In this document: positions 47,026 through 55,845 of the stretch, in pieces
Numbering within the stretch: position 1 is the stretch's first letter
How the letters are laid out: the number at the start of each line of letters is the position of its first letter
DNA from: Magnetospirillum sulfuroxidans
GTDB taxonomy: Bacteria > Pseudomonadota > Alphaproteobacteria > Rhodospirillales > Magnetospirillaceae
Assembly (NCBI RefSeq): GCF_018224925.1
Contig: NZ_JAGTUF010000005.1
Location: 153,578 to 217,577, forward strand
Reading direction: 5' to 3'
Length of the DNA stretch: 64,000 nucleotides
Notes under the pieces: model-generated
The model's database searches: none
Seen by the model: only the letters and a program-made list of their open reading frames with translations
What the model was told of the DNA's origin: nothing
Made by a program: the position numbers and the translations under genes

Positions 47026-47628
47026 CTAACGGACGATCACTTCCACCCGACGGTTCTGAGCTTCGCCCTTGCCCTTGACTTCAGGCACCAGCGGATTGCG
47101 TTGTCCGTGCGAGGTCACCTCGATCATCTTGGGTTCGATGCCCAAAGCGGTGACCATGGATTGAACCTCGTTGGCGCGGCGCAGACCCAGCTCGTAATTG
47201 TACTTGGCGTCACCGACGCCGTCGGTATGGCCGATGATCGACAGATCAGGAGCCGGCCGCGCCTTGACCTCGTCCAGCACCGCCGGCAGCAGCACCTTGG
47301 ATTCGGGCGTCAGATCGGTGGATTGGAACTGAAAGTACAGCAGGAACGATTTGGGCGTGCGCGGCTGCGCCTTGATGGCTTGGCCGAAACGATCCTGAAT
47401 ATCCTTTTCCGCCACGGCGAAGACGTCCACCGGCTTGGCATCGACGCGATCCGCGCCGGTTCCGCTGCCCGGCGTGCTCACCACCTGGGTGCCGGCCTGG
47501 GTGGTCCAGGTCACGGCGCTGTTGGGCCGATCGGGCTGATCCAGCAACACCACGTAAGCCGCCGGGCGCGAGCAGCCGGCCAGCAAAGCCAGCACCGTCA
47601 TGGCAACGGCAAGGCGAAGCCGGCTCAT
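47026..47628 (-). CDS. OmpA-family peptidoglycan-associated lipoprotein
   Basis: 200 residues. Lipoprotein signal with lipobox LLAGC (Cys at 19). The C-terminal OmpA domain (about 90-200) has FQFQSTDLTPES, IIGHTDGVGDAKYNYELGLRRA and NRRVEVIVR, with the Asp and Arg that grip diaminopimelate. It should anchor the outer membrane to peptidoglycan. Coupled to the upstream FecR-domain gene by a four-base overlap. The cyclase stop abuts this gene's stop, end to end. Confidence 0.92.
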   Translation of the reverse strand: MSRLRLAVAMTVLALLAGCSRPAAYVVLLDQPDRPNSAVTWTTQAGTQVVSTPGSGTGADRVDAKPVDVFAVAEKDIQDRFGQAIKAQPRTPKSFLLYFQFQSTDLTPESKVLLPAVLDEVKARPAPDLSIIGHTDGVGDAKYNYELGLRRANEVQSMVTALGIEPKMIEVTSHGQRNPLVPEVKGKGEAQNRRVEVIVR

Positions 47629-48059
47629 TCTTCCACGCTGACGACAAAGCGGGTGCCGCGCACACCGATGGTGCCGGTCTTGGTCACCACCGACACCTTT
47701 TCCGGCGCCAGCTTGGCAATGGTGCCCGAGGTCATCATCATGGTGCCCCGCGCCACCGAAGCAACCAGTTTCATGCGGTCGGAGGCCGGTTCAAAGTCGA
47801 ATTCATCCAGCCCCAGGGTGGTCCGCGGCCCCACCGAAAGCGTGGTGTTGTCGCGCAAGGTCAGACCGACGCTGCCGTCGCTGCCGGTAACGATGGAATC
47901 GCTTTGTTCCAGCGCCAGACCGGGCGCCGCCGCCAGTTTCTGTTCCCCGCGCAGCACCGACGCCTCCCCGGCAGTGTTCTTGATGGTCCCCACCGGCGCG
48001 GCCCAAGCCGGCGCCGCCAACATCAGCGCGATCAGCGCCCCCCCTTTATAGCAAACCAT
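47625..48059 (-). CDS. Secreted FecR-domain protein
   Basis: 144 residues from the ATG at 48059. A signal peptide (MVCYKGGALIALMLAAPAWA) precedes a FecR domain: VGTIKNTAGEASVLRG, LEQSDSIVTGSDGSVGLTLRDNT, and TKTGTIGVRGTRFVV. Unlike true FecR it has no cytoplasmic anti-sigma part; such periplasmic FecR proteins often occur with CHASE2 cyclases and OmpA proteins. Its stop overlaps the OmpA start by four bases. Confidence 0.88.
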   Translation of the reverse strand: MVCYKGGALIALMLAAPAWAAPVGTIKNTAGEASVLRGEQKLAAAPGLALEQSDSIVTGSDGSVGLTLRDNTTLSVGPRTTLGLDEFDFEPASDRMKLVASVARGTMMMTSGTIAKLAPEKVSVVTKTGTIGVRGTRFVVSVEE

Positions 48060-48146
48060 GCGCCTAACCCTTTCCGGTTGCTGCAACCGCCTCGCCAATG
48101 AATTGGCTTCGCACTATCATGGTGCCGACAAATTAAGGAGGAGTCC

Positions 48147-49328
48147 ATGAGTGACGCGGCGGCCATGGTGCCGGGAACTTTGTTCGACCGTTACCGGGTG
48201 CTGTCCAGCGCCATGGAAGACGGCGTTCTGCGCGCCCGCTGCCAAGACACCAAGGCCGATTGCCAGGTCGTCATCCTGGGGCTGGACAAGACGCTGCTGG
48301 ACCATCCGGGCACCGGCTATGATCTGGCCCTTTTGCAGGCCGATGTGCAGCAAGCACGCGCCGTCACCCATCCCAGCGTGTTGCAGGCCGAGGACCTGCT
48401 GCAAGACGATAACCGCATCTACGTGGTGTCGGAAGTCCCGGACGGTCTGCCCCTCAGCCGCCTGCCCAAGGGGGTGAACAACATCTCGTCGGTTTTCGCC
48501 GCCTCGGCCATGGTGCGGTTGCTGTCGCTGTTCGAACTCAGCCAGCGCATCGGTCAGGTCGGGCTATGCCTGTCGCCAGCCCAGGCCTATTTGTCGCCAA
48601 AAGGCGTCATCAAGGTCGAGAATTTCGCCACCGCCCGCCTGCTGCACGTGGCCCGCTCCATTCATGCCCGCAACGGCTCTGGCGCACTTTTGGGATCGTT
48701 CGGCGCCTTCCGTGAACCGGCGCTGTGCCGCGCCGACGACGCCGAACGGGCGGCGGTGATGATCGAAACGCTGGCCGCACTGCCGGCCGACGCCGAAATC
48801 CGCCCCATGGCCCTGCGCATCGCCGGCACCTTGCGCAATACGTCCAGCATGGACAATTCCATCGCCGACGCCGTGGAACAATTGCGCGGTTTGCAGGCCG
48901 TCGTCAGCGGCAAGCGAGCGGTGACGGCGACCGCCTCCGGGCCATCGGCCAACAGCCGCCGTTTCCTGCGCCCCGGCGAATACCTGTTCCACCAAGGTGA
49001 TTCCTGCAACGGCGAGTGCTATGTGCTCGATGACGGCTTGGTGCAGATTTCCAAGACCACCCCCGATGGCCGCGAGCTGTATCTGGACGTGTCCAAGCCC
49101 GGCGACATCATCGGCGAGATGGCGGTGCTGGATGATCGCCCGCGCATGGCTTCGGCCCAGGTACTGGAACCGTCGGAAGTGGTGGTGATCAAAGGTGCCG
49201 ACTTCCTGGCCCGGCTGGAAAAAAGCGACATTATCGCCGTCAAGCTGCTGGAAGTGATGGCGACACGCATCCGCTATCAGTCGGGCGAAATCGCCCGGCT
49301 GAAAGCGATGCTGGGGGCCAAGGCCTAG
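48147..49328 (+). CDS. Pseudokinase-like protein with C-terminal cyclic-nucleotide-binding domain
   Basis: 393 residues. Residues about 10-260 follow the layout of a Ser/Thr protein kinase (FDRYRVLSSAMEDGVL, HPSVLQAEDLLQDDNRIYVV, SPAQAYLSPKGVIKVENFATAR), but the catalytic HRD and DFG motifs and the nucleotide-binding Lys are absent, so it is probably catalytically dead. Residues about 275-385 are a cNMP-binding domain with PGEYLFHQGD, GDIIGEMAVLDDRPRMASA, including the phosphate-cassette Glu and Arg. An excellent AAGGAGGAG precedes the ATG. Likely reader of the cAMP made by the cyclase at 44899. Confidence 0.85.
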   Translation: MSDAAAMVPGTLFDRYRVLSSAMEDGVLRARCQDTKADCQVVILGLDKTLLDHPGTGYDLALLQADVQQARAVTHPSVLQAEDLLQDDNRIYVVSEVPDGLPLSRLPKGVNNISSVFAASAMVRLLSLFELSQRIGQVGLCLSPAQAYLSPKGVIKVENFATARLLHVARSIHARNGSGALLGSFGAFREPALCRADDAERAAVMIETLAALPADAEIRPMALRIAGTLRNTSSMDNSIADAVEQLRGLQAVVSGKRAVTATASGPSANSRRFLRPGEYLFHQGDSCNGECYVLDDGLVQISKTTPDGRELYLDVSKPGDIIGEMAVLDDRPRMASAQVLEPSEVVVIKGADFLARLEKSDIIAVKLLEVMATRIRYQSGEIARLKAMLGAKA

Positions 49329-49331
49329 GTT

Positions 49332-49372
49332 GGGGAAAAGTCCCTCGGCTTCGCCTTGGTGAACTTTTCCCC
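49332..49372. terminator. Hairpin between convergent cNMP-binding and oligopeptidase genes
   Basis: GGGGAAAAGT (49332-49341) is complementary to ACTTTTCCCC (49363-49372). The loop contains a second small stem GGC-TTC-GCC. It fills most of the 55-bp gap and could terminate both transcripts. Confidence 0.7.
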
Positions 49373-49383
49373 GCCCCCCCTGA

Positions 49384-51168
49384 TCACATGGCTTCCAATT
49401 CGTCGATGAAGCCGACCACCACGTCCAGCCCCTGCCGCCAGAAAGCCGGATCGCCGGCATTAAGGCCGAACGGCGCCAGCAGATCCTGGTGCCGCTTGGT
49501 GCCGCCCGCCCGCAACATGTCCAGATACTTGTCGGCGAAGTGCGGGGCGCCGTTGCGATAGACCGAATACAGCGAATTGACCAAGCAATCGCCGAAGGCA
49601 TAGGCGTAGACATAAAACGGCGTGTGGACGAAGTGCGGGATATAGGTCCAAAACGCCTTGTAGCCGTCGTCGAAACGCAGCGCCGGCCCCAGGCTTTCAA
49701 CCTGCACCTGCATCCACAATTCGCCGATCCGGTCGGGCGACAGCTCGCCGCGCCGACGCTCGTCATGGACCAGGCATTCGAACTGATAGAACGCCACCTG
49801 ACGCACCACCGTGTTCAGCATGTCCTCGACCTTGCCGGCCAGCATGGCCTTGCGCCGCGCCGGTTCGGTTTCCTTGGCCAGCATGGACTGGAAGGTCAAC
49901 ATCTCGCCGAACACCGAAGCGGTTTCGGCCAAGGTCAGCGGCGTATCGGCCATCAGCCCGCCCTGGCCCGCCGCCAGCACCTGATGGACGCCGTGGCCCA
50001 ACTCGTGCGCCAGCGTCATGATATCGCGCACCTTGCCCTGGTAATTGACCAGCAGATACGGATGAGCGGTGGTGACGGTGGGATGGGCGAAGGCGCCGGG
50101 CGACTTGCCCGGACGCACCGGGGCATCGATCCATTTGCCATCGAAGAAACGCTTGCCGACAGCGGCCATGTCCGGGTTGAAGGCGCCATAGGCGTCCAAC
50201 ACGGTGTCGCGGGCCTGTTCCCAGCTATAGGTCTGGTCGGCGACGTCGGGCAACGGCGCGTTGCGGTCCCAGTAATCCAACTGATCGACGCCGAACCACT
50301 TGGCCTTCAGCTTGTAATAACGGTGCGACAACTGGCCATAGCAGCCCTTGACGGCGGCGGCCAAGGCGTCAACCACCTCGTCTTCCACTTGATTGGACAA
50401 GTTGCGGTAAGATTGCGGCCGGGCGTATTGGCGCCACTTGTCCTCGATTTCCTTGTCCTTGACCAAGGTGTTGGTGATCAGCGCGAACAGACCGGTGTTC
50501 TCGGTCAGCACTTTGCCCAACGACAAGGCGGCGGATTTGCGCTTGGCCGGGTCGCGGTTGCTCATCAGGTGCAGCGCCTCGGCCGAGGTCAGGATCTCGC
50601 CGTCGATGGGAAAGCGCAGCCGCGCCATGCTTTCGTCGAACAGGCGGTTCCAGGCCGAACGCCCGGCCACCGATTTGTCATGCAGCAGACGTTCGACCTC
50701 GTCCGACAATTGATGCGGGCGGAAGGCGCGGACGTCGCGCAGCCAGGGGCCGTAATGAGCGGCCTTGGCCGAATCCAGCTTGGCCGCCAGCACCGAATCA
50801 TCCAGCCGGTTGATTTCCAGGGTAAAGAACAGGGTATGGGACGAGATATCGGTGATCCGCTCGTGAATGCCCTGGTGAAAGCCGCCGCGTTCCGGGTCGG
50901 TCTGGTCGCCGGCATAGTAAAGCTGGGCATAGGACATGGCCCGGTACATGATCTCGCCGATGCGTTCATATTCGGCGATGGCCCGGCCGAATTCGTCGCC
51001 GGAAATCGCCGCCAGCTTGCCGTCATAGGTCTGGCTGAACGCCTTGGCCGCCGCTTCCGCCGCCTCCAGGTCGGCCGCCAATTCGGGCGAATCCGGGGCC
51101 GGATACAGATCGGAAAGGTCCCATTCGGGCAGATTGCCCAGATCGGCGGCGGTATTGGTGATGCTCAT
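49384..51168 (-). CDS. pepF: Oligoendopeptidase F (M3B family)
   Basis: 594 residues, the usual length. The zinc motif LAHELGHGVHQ gives His388, Glu389 and His392, with the third ligand in LAETASVFGEM. The N-terminus NLPEWDLSDLYP is typical of alphaproteobacterial PepF. Cytoplasmic enzyme that trims oligopeptides. AGGAG lies upstream of the ATG. Divergent from the acyl-CoA ligase gene. Confidence 0.94.
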   Translation of the reverse strand: MSITNTAADLGNLPEWDLSDLYPAPDSPELAADLEAAEAAAKAFSQTYDGKLAAISGDEFGRAIAEYERIGEIMYRAMSYAQLYYAGDQTDPERGGFHQGIHERITDISSHTLFFTLEINRLDDSVLAAKLDSAKAAHYGPWLRDVRAFRPHQLSDEVERLLHDKSVAGRSAWNRLFDESMARLRFPIDGEILTSAEALHLMSNRDPAKRKSAALSLGKVLTENTGLFALITNTLVKDKEIEDKWRQYARPQSYRNLSNQVEDEVVDALAAAVKGCYGQLSHRYYKLKAKWFGVDQLDYWDRNAPLPDVADQTYSWEQARDTVLDAYGAFNPDMAAVGKRFFDGKWIDAPVRPGKSPGAFAHPTVTTAHPYLLVNYQGKVRDIMTLAHELGHGVHQVLAAGQGGLMADTPLTLAETASVFGEMLTFQSMLAKETEPARRKAMLAGKVEDMLNTVVRQVAFYQFECLVHDERRRGELSPDRIGELWMQVQVESLGPALRFDDGYKAFWTYIPHFVHTPFYVYAYAFGDCLVNSLYSVYRNGAPHFADKYLDMLRAGGTKRHQDLLAPFGLNAGDPAFWRQGLDVVVGFIDELEAM

Positions 51169-51265
51169 CCAGTGACTCCTGTCCCGGTTGGGGATATCTC
51201 TTAAGACAACGTGCCCCTATAAGATGGCGCGAAACGGCCCGGATCAAGAGCCAATGGGAGGAATC

Positions 51266-52993
51266 ATGTCCGTGGATTTCGCAACCTGCCCCAGCATACC
51301 GGCCATGTTTTTGGCCCAAGCCGCTCGCTTGGGGGAAAAACCGTTGCTGGGGGCCAAGCATGACGGCCATTGGCGCTATCTGAGCTGGCGCCAAACCGCG
51401 GAAACCGCCCTGACCTTGGCCGGCGGATTAGTCCGATTGGGGGTGGAACCCGGCGACCGCGTCATGCTGGTGTCGGAAAACCGGCCGGAATGGGCTATCG
51501 CCGACTTGGCCATCATGATCGCCGGCGGCATCACCGTGCCGGCCTATGTCACCAACACCGCCAGCGACCATCTGCACATTCTGGAAAACGCCCAGGCCCG
51601 CATCGTCATCGCCTCGACCCTGGCGCTGGCGGAAAAGCTGATGCACGCCGCCGCCCGCGCCAGTCACCCCCCCACCCTGATCTGTCTCGAGCCCCCCAAT
51701 CTGGCCCAGGCGCCAAGCTTCGCCGTCCTCAGCTGGCGGCAGGCGCTGGCCATGGGCGACGGCACCCAGGCCGAAATGCGCACCCGCGCCGCCAGCCTCG
51801 GCCGCAACGACACCGCCTGCATCATCCACACCTCGGGAACCGGGGGGGCGCCACGCGGCGTCATGCTGTCCCATGGCGCCTTGCTCGCCGATTGCTTGGG
51901 CGCCGACGCCTTGTTGCAGGATCTGTATGCGGGCGATGAACTGTTTTTGTCGTTCCTGCCGCTGTCGCATTCCTATGAGCACACGGTCGGGCTGATCTTT
52001 CCACTCAGCGTCGGCGCCACCATCGCTTATGCCGAAAGCCTGGAGCAACTGGCCGCCAACATGGCCGAGGTGCGCCCGACCATCATGACCGCGGTGCCGC
52101 GTCTGTACGAAAGCATGCGGGCCAGGATCCTGGGCGCCCTGCACCGCCAAGGCGGCTTCAAGGAAAAACTGTTTCTCGCCGCCATCCGCTTGGGGAGCAA
52201 ACGACTGAACGGCGAGCCGCTCAGCTTCGCCGAGCGGCTCAGCGACCTTGCCCTGGACCGGCTGGTGCGGGCCAAGGTGCGGGCCCGTTTCGGCGGCCGC
52301 CTCAAGGCCTTGGTCTCGGGCGGGGCGCCGCTGGCCCTGGAAGTCGGCATGTTCTTCGCCGCCCTTGGTGTCCGCATCCTGCAAGGCTATGGCCAAACCG
52401 AGGCGGGACCGGCCATTTCCTGTTCGCCACCGGCCAAGGTCAAACTGGATACGGTGGGGCCGCCGCTAAAGGGGATCAGCGTCCGCATCGCCGAAGACGG
52501 CGAAATCCTGGTCAAGGGCGAGGTGGTGATGCAGGGCTATTGGCGCGATCCCGTCTCCACCGGCCAAAGCATCGACGCCGATGGCTGGCTGCATACCGGC
52601 GATATCGGCCAAATCGACGAAGACGGCTATATCCGCATCACCGACCGCAAGCGCGACATCATCGTCAATTCCGGCGGAGACAACATCTCGCCGCAACGAA
52701 TCGAGGGATTGCTGACCCTGCAACCGGAAATCGCCCAGGCCATGGTCCATGGCGACAAGCGCCCGCATCTGGTGGCCTTGCTCGTCCCGGCCGAGGAATA
52801 CACCGCCGCCGATGTCGGCCGCGCGGTGGAGCGAGTGAATTCCTCGGTATCAACCATCGAGAAAATCCGTCGCCACGCGGTGACCCTTGAGGCGTTTTCC
52901 ACCGACAATCTGATGTTGACGCCGACCATGAAAATCCGCCGCCACGTCATCCGCCAGCATTACGGCGAAGAGCTGGAAAGGCTGTATCGCTAA
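51266..52993 (+). CDS. Long-chain acyl-CoA synthetase (AMP-binding)
   Basis: 575 residues. Adenylate-forming enzyme: the AMP loop IIHTSGTGGAPRGVMLSH (with Arg where Lys is usual), YGQTEAGP, and DGWLHTGDIGQIDEDGYI followed by RKRDIIVNSGGDNISPQRIE. The pattern is that of FadD15/LACS-type long-chain ligases, which activate fatty acids to acyl-CoA. GGGAGG precedes the ATG at 51266; earlier in-frame starts lack a site. No other fatty-acid genes are nearby. Confidence 0.9.
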   Translation: MSVDFATCPSIPAMFLAQAARLGEKPLLGAKHDGHWRYLSWRQTAETALTLAGGLVRLGVEPGDRVMLVSENRPEWAIADLAIMIAGGITVPAYVTNTASDHLHILENAQARIVIASTLALAEKLMHAAARASHPPTLICLEPPNLAQAPSFAVLSWRQALAMGDGTQAEMRTRAASLGRNDTACIIHTSGTGGAPRGVMLSHGALLADCLGADALLQDLYAGDELFLSFLPLSHSYEHTVGLIFPLSVGATIAYAESLEQLAANMAEVRPTIMTAVPRLYESMRARILGALHRQGGFKEKLFLAAIRLGSKRLNGEPLSFAERLSDLALDRLVRAKVRARFGGRLKALVSGGAPLALEVGMFFAALGVRILQGYGQTEAGPAISCSPPAKVKLDTVGPPLKGISVRIAEDGEILVKGEVVMQGYWRDPVSTGQSIDADGWLHTGDIGQIDEDGYIRITDRKRDIIVNSGGDNISPQRIEGLLTLQPEIAQAMVHGDKRPHLVALLVPAEEYTAADVGRAVERVNSSVSTIEKIRRHAVTLEAFSTDNLMLTPTMKIRRHVIRQHYGEELERLYR

Positions 52994-52997
52994 TGCG

Positions 52998-53717
52998 CTA
53001 AGACAACAGCAGATGCACGCCGATGGCGAACAAAAAGACGAAAAAGCCGCGACGAAAGATCAGCGGCGGAATACGCCGCCGGATCTTGCCCCCCAGCATC
53101 ATGCCCAATACCGCCGGCAGCGTCGCCCACAGCGATAATCCCAGTTGCGGCAGCGCCAAGGCGCCATGCTCGGCCAACATCAGCCCCAAGGCCAAGGTGG
53201 AAACGGTGAAGCACAGCCCCAGCGCCTGAACCAAATGATCGCGCTCCAGCCGCAAGGCTTGCAGATAAGGCACCACCGGGATGACGAACACCCCGGTGAC
53301 CGCCGCCAACGCGCCGGCGGCAAGTCCGCTGAGGGGCGCCAGAACCGGCTCGGCCCAGGGCGCCATGCGGGGGGAAAAATCCAGCAGCCCCAACATGGCA
53401 TACAGCATCAGCACCTCGGCCAGAATCAGCCGGGCGAATGCCGCATCCACCGCCAAGGCGCCGCCCAAGGCGGTGCCGGCGACGATGCCGGCCAGCAAGG
53501 GCCACAACCGCCGCGCCAACAGCATCAACGACGCCCCCCCGCCCCAGGCCTGCCAGACATTGGTCAGCAAGGACGGCGCCACCAGCAAGGCGGCAGCCTC
53601 GGCCGGACTGAACATCAGCCCCAGCAAGGCAATGCCGATCGTGGGCAAACCCAGGCCGCTGATACCTTTGACGGCCCCGGCCAGAACGAAGATGGAAAGG
53701 ATGAGAGCGATGTCCAT
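52998..53717 (-). CDS. TauE/SafE-family membrane transporter
   Basis: 239 residues with about eight membrane helices. N-terminal repeat FVLAGAVKGISGLGLPTIGIALL and the later VTGVFVIPVVPYLQAL carry the conserved Gly-rich turns of TauE/SafE proteins, which export sulfite, sulfoacetate or similar anions. Divergent from the LysR-type regulator gene at 53799, which is likely its regulator. Confidence 0.88.
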   Translation of the reverse strand: MDIALILSIFVLAGAVKGISGLGLPTIGIALLGLMFSPAEAAALLVAPSLLTNVWQAWGGGASLMLLARRLWPLLAGIVAGTALGGALAVDAAFARLILAEVLMLYAMLGLLDFSPRMAPWAEPVLAPLSGLAAGALAAVTGVFVIPVVPYLQALRLERDHLVQALGLCFTVSTLALGLMLAEHGALALPQLGLSLWATLPAVLGMMLGGKIRRRIPPLIFRRGFFVFLFAIGVHLLLS

Positions 53718-53764
53718 GGCCCCAGCATGGGCCTGGCCATCACTTCGGAATATCTGCTATTTCA

Positions 53765-53786
53765 GGATTAAGATTTCGTCTTATCC
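53765..53786. promoter_or_regulatory. LysR-type operator candidate between tauE-like and lysR-like genes
   Basis: GGATTAAGA and TCTTATCC face each other across TTTCG, a near-perfect inverted repeat containing a T-N11-A core, the shape of LysR-family boxes. It lies in the 81-bp divergent gap, 13 bp before the regulator ATG. Confidence 0.5.
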
Positions 53787-53798
53787 GAAAGTACGATC

Positions 53799-54686
53799 AT
53801 GCGTTTCGATCCCGCCGATTTACGCCTGTTTCTCAATGTCGCCATGACCGGTTCCATCACCTTGGGGGCAGAGCGCACCCATCTGGCCATCGCCTCGGCC
53901 AGTGCCCGGCTGCGCGGCATGGAAGACCATCTGGGCACCGCCTTGCTGGAACGCAAACGTCGAGGCATCGAACTGACCGCCGCCGGCCGGGTGCTGGAAG
54001 GCCATGCCCGCCAGATCCTGGCCCAGATGGAGACCATGCGGGCCGATTTGTCGGAATACGCCCATGGCCGCCGTGGCCGCATCCACTTGCTGTGCAACAC
54101 CGTCACCTTGGTGGAATTCCTGCCCCAGGCGCTGGGGCCGTTCCTGGCCGCCCATCCGTTGATCGATGTCGATATCGAGGAACATCCCAGTCGCCGCATC
54201 GTCGCCGCCATCGCTGACGGCTTGGCCGATATCGGCATCGCCGCCTATGCCGCCGCCTCACCCCGGCTGGACACCACCTTGTTTCGACGTGACCGCTTAG
54301 TCGTCGCCGCCGCCCCCGATCACCCATTGGCTGGACGCGATGCGGTCCACTTCGCCGAAGTGCTGGATTGCGATTTCGTCGGGCTGGGCAGCGACAGCGC
54401 CATTCATGATTTGTTGGCCACCCAGGCGGCGCAGGCGGGAAGACGGATGAAGTTCCGCACCCGCCTGCGCACTTTTGCCGGAATCTGCGAATTGGCGGCC
54501 CTGGGGGTCGGCATCGCCGTCGTGCCGGAAGCGGCGGCGCGCCGCGCCGCCCTCAAACATGCGCTGATCGCGCTTCCGCTGGCCGATGGCTGGGCCAGCC
54601 GCGACCTGATGGTCTGCGTCAGACGGCAAAAGCTCCAGCCGCCGCTGGTGACGGCGCTGCTGGCGGCCCTGGCTCAGGCCCCGTGA
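53799..54686 (+). CDS. LysR-family transcriptional regulator
   Basis: 295 residues. The N-terminal winged helix (about 4-62) reads FDPADLRLFLNVAMTGSITLGA ... ALLERKRRGIELTAAGRVLEGHA, and the C-terminal two thirds form a LysR substrate-binding domain. It is not close to CbbR, so control of cbbM by this gene is unlikely. The divergent TauE-type gene is the probable target. The 3' end overlaps the convergent epimerase gene by 13 bp. Confidence 0.92.
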   Translation: MRFDPADLRLFLNVAMTGSITLGAERTHLAIASASARLRGMEDHLGTALLERKRRGIELTAAGRVLEGHARQILAQMETMRADLSEYAHGRRGRIHLLCNTVTLVEFLPQALGPFLAAHPLIDVDIEEHPSRRIVAAIADGLADIGIAAYAAASPRLDTTLFRRDRLVVAAAPDHPLAGRDAVHFAEVLDCDFVGLGSDSAIHDLLATQAAQAGRRMKFRTRLRTFAGICELAALGVGIAVVPEAAARRAALKHALIALPLADGWASRDLMVCVRRQKLQPPLVTALLAALAQAP

Positions 54687-55654
54687 TAGGTCTTGAACCA
54701 TTCGATGAACTTGGGCACGCCCACCGAGATCGGCGTGGTCGGGGCGAAACCGACATCACGCTGAATGGCGGAAATATCGGCATAGGTTTCCTTGACATCG
54801 CCCGGCTGCATGGGACGGAAATCGTATTCCGCCTTGCGGCCCAGGCATTGCTCGATCAAGCCGATGAAATCCATCAGCTTTTCCGAGTTGTTGTTGCCGA
54901 TATTGTACAGCCGGCAGGGCGGCGCCGCACCGTCATCGGCGGGCGGGTTGTCGAGCACGCCGACAACGCCGGAAACGATATCGTCGATATAGGTGAAGTC
55001 GCGACGCATGTCGCCATTGTTGAATACGGTGATCGGCTTGCCGGCCAAAATGGCGGTGGCGAACAGATAGGCCGCCATGTCCGGGCGTCCCCACGGGCCA
55101 TAAACGGTGAAAAAGCGCAGGCCGGTGGTGGGAATGCGGTACAGGTGCGAATAGGAATGGCTGATCAGCTCGCCGGCGCGCTTGGTGGCGGCATAGAGCG
55201 AAATCGGGTGATCGACGCGGTCTTCCACCGAGAACGGCAGCTTGGTGTTGGCGCCATAAACCGAGGACGAGCTGGCATAGACAAAATGCCGGCACTTCTT
55301 GTTGGCGCGGGCCAGTTCCAACATGACCAGATGGCCTTCGACGTTGGAGTGGGTGTAATCGTGCGGCGCATTCAGCGAGTGACGGACACCGGCCTGAGCC
55401 GCCAGATTGATGTAAGCCGTGATCTCGGGATGCGCCTGCGCCACCGCCGCCATGGCGGCACGGTCGGCGATATCGGCCTGAACAAAGGTGAATCCCGGAT
55501 GCTGCGACAGATGTTCCAGCCGCTTCGCCTTCAAAGCCGGATCATAATAGGCGTTCAAATTATCGACGCCGACGACGTGGTCGCCACGGGCCAACAATCG
55601 CAACGAGGTATTATATCCAATGAAGCCGGCGGCTCCGGTCACAAGCACGCTCAT
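54674..55654 (-). CDS. NAD-dependent sugar epimerase, UDP-glucuronate 4-epimerase-like
   Basis: 326 residues. Extended short-chain dehydrogenase: NAD turn VTGAAGFIGYNTSLRLL, SSSSVYGANTKLPFS, catalytic YAATK and RFFTVYGPWGRPDMA. The spacing and the GRPDMA segment match UDP-glucuronate/galacturonate 4-epimerases used for capsule, LPS or exopolysaccharide. The ATG at 55654 has AGGA at a normal distance, whereas the ATG at 55663 is too close to it. No other sugar genes adjoin except the glycosyltransferase-like protein at 59361. Confidence 0.92.
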   Translation of the reverse strand: MSVLVTGAAGFIGYNTSLRLLARGDHVVGVDNLNAYYDPALKAKRLEHLSQHPGFTFVQADIADRAAMAAVAQAHPEITAYINLAAQAGVRHSLNAPHDYTHSNVEGHLVMLELARANKKCRHFVYASSSSVYGANTKLPFSVEDRVDHPISLYAATKRAGELISHSYSHLYRIPTTGLRFFTVYGPWGRPDMAAYLFATAILAGKPITVFNNGDMRRDFTYIDDIVSGVVGVLDNPPADDGAAPPCRLYNIGNNNSEKLMDFIGLIEQCLGRKAEYDFRPMQPGDVKETYADISAIQRDVGFAPTTPISVGVPKFIEWFKTYHGA

Positions 55655-55845
55655 CGGGCACATTCCTAATTTTCAGGCTGCTTTCGTATAGCCTGCCTCG
55701 GCACGGAAATCACCCCCCGATTTCGGTGCGGCGCCGGCAATTTTGTTACGCCGTGTCGGCTTGGCGCTGAGTTTTATTGCGTTTTCCCCATCCCCCCTTT
55801 CCCTGCGCCACCGCCCTTCCCACCTGCCAAAGCAGGAGGTGCGTC

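Noticed and set aside
53799..54686. LysR-type regulator as CbbR for cbbM/prk
   Set aside because: Forty-six kilobases away, divergent from a TauE-type exporter, and the DNA-binding domain is not CbbR-like.
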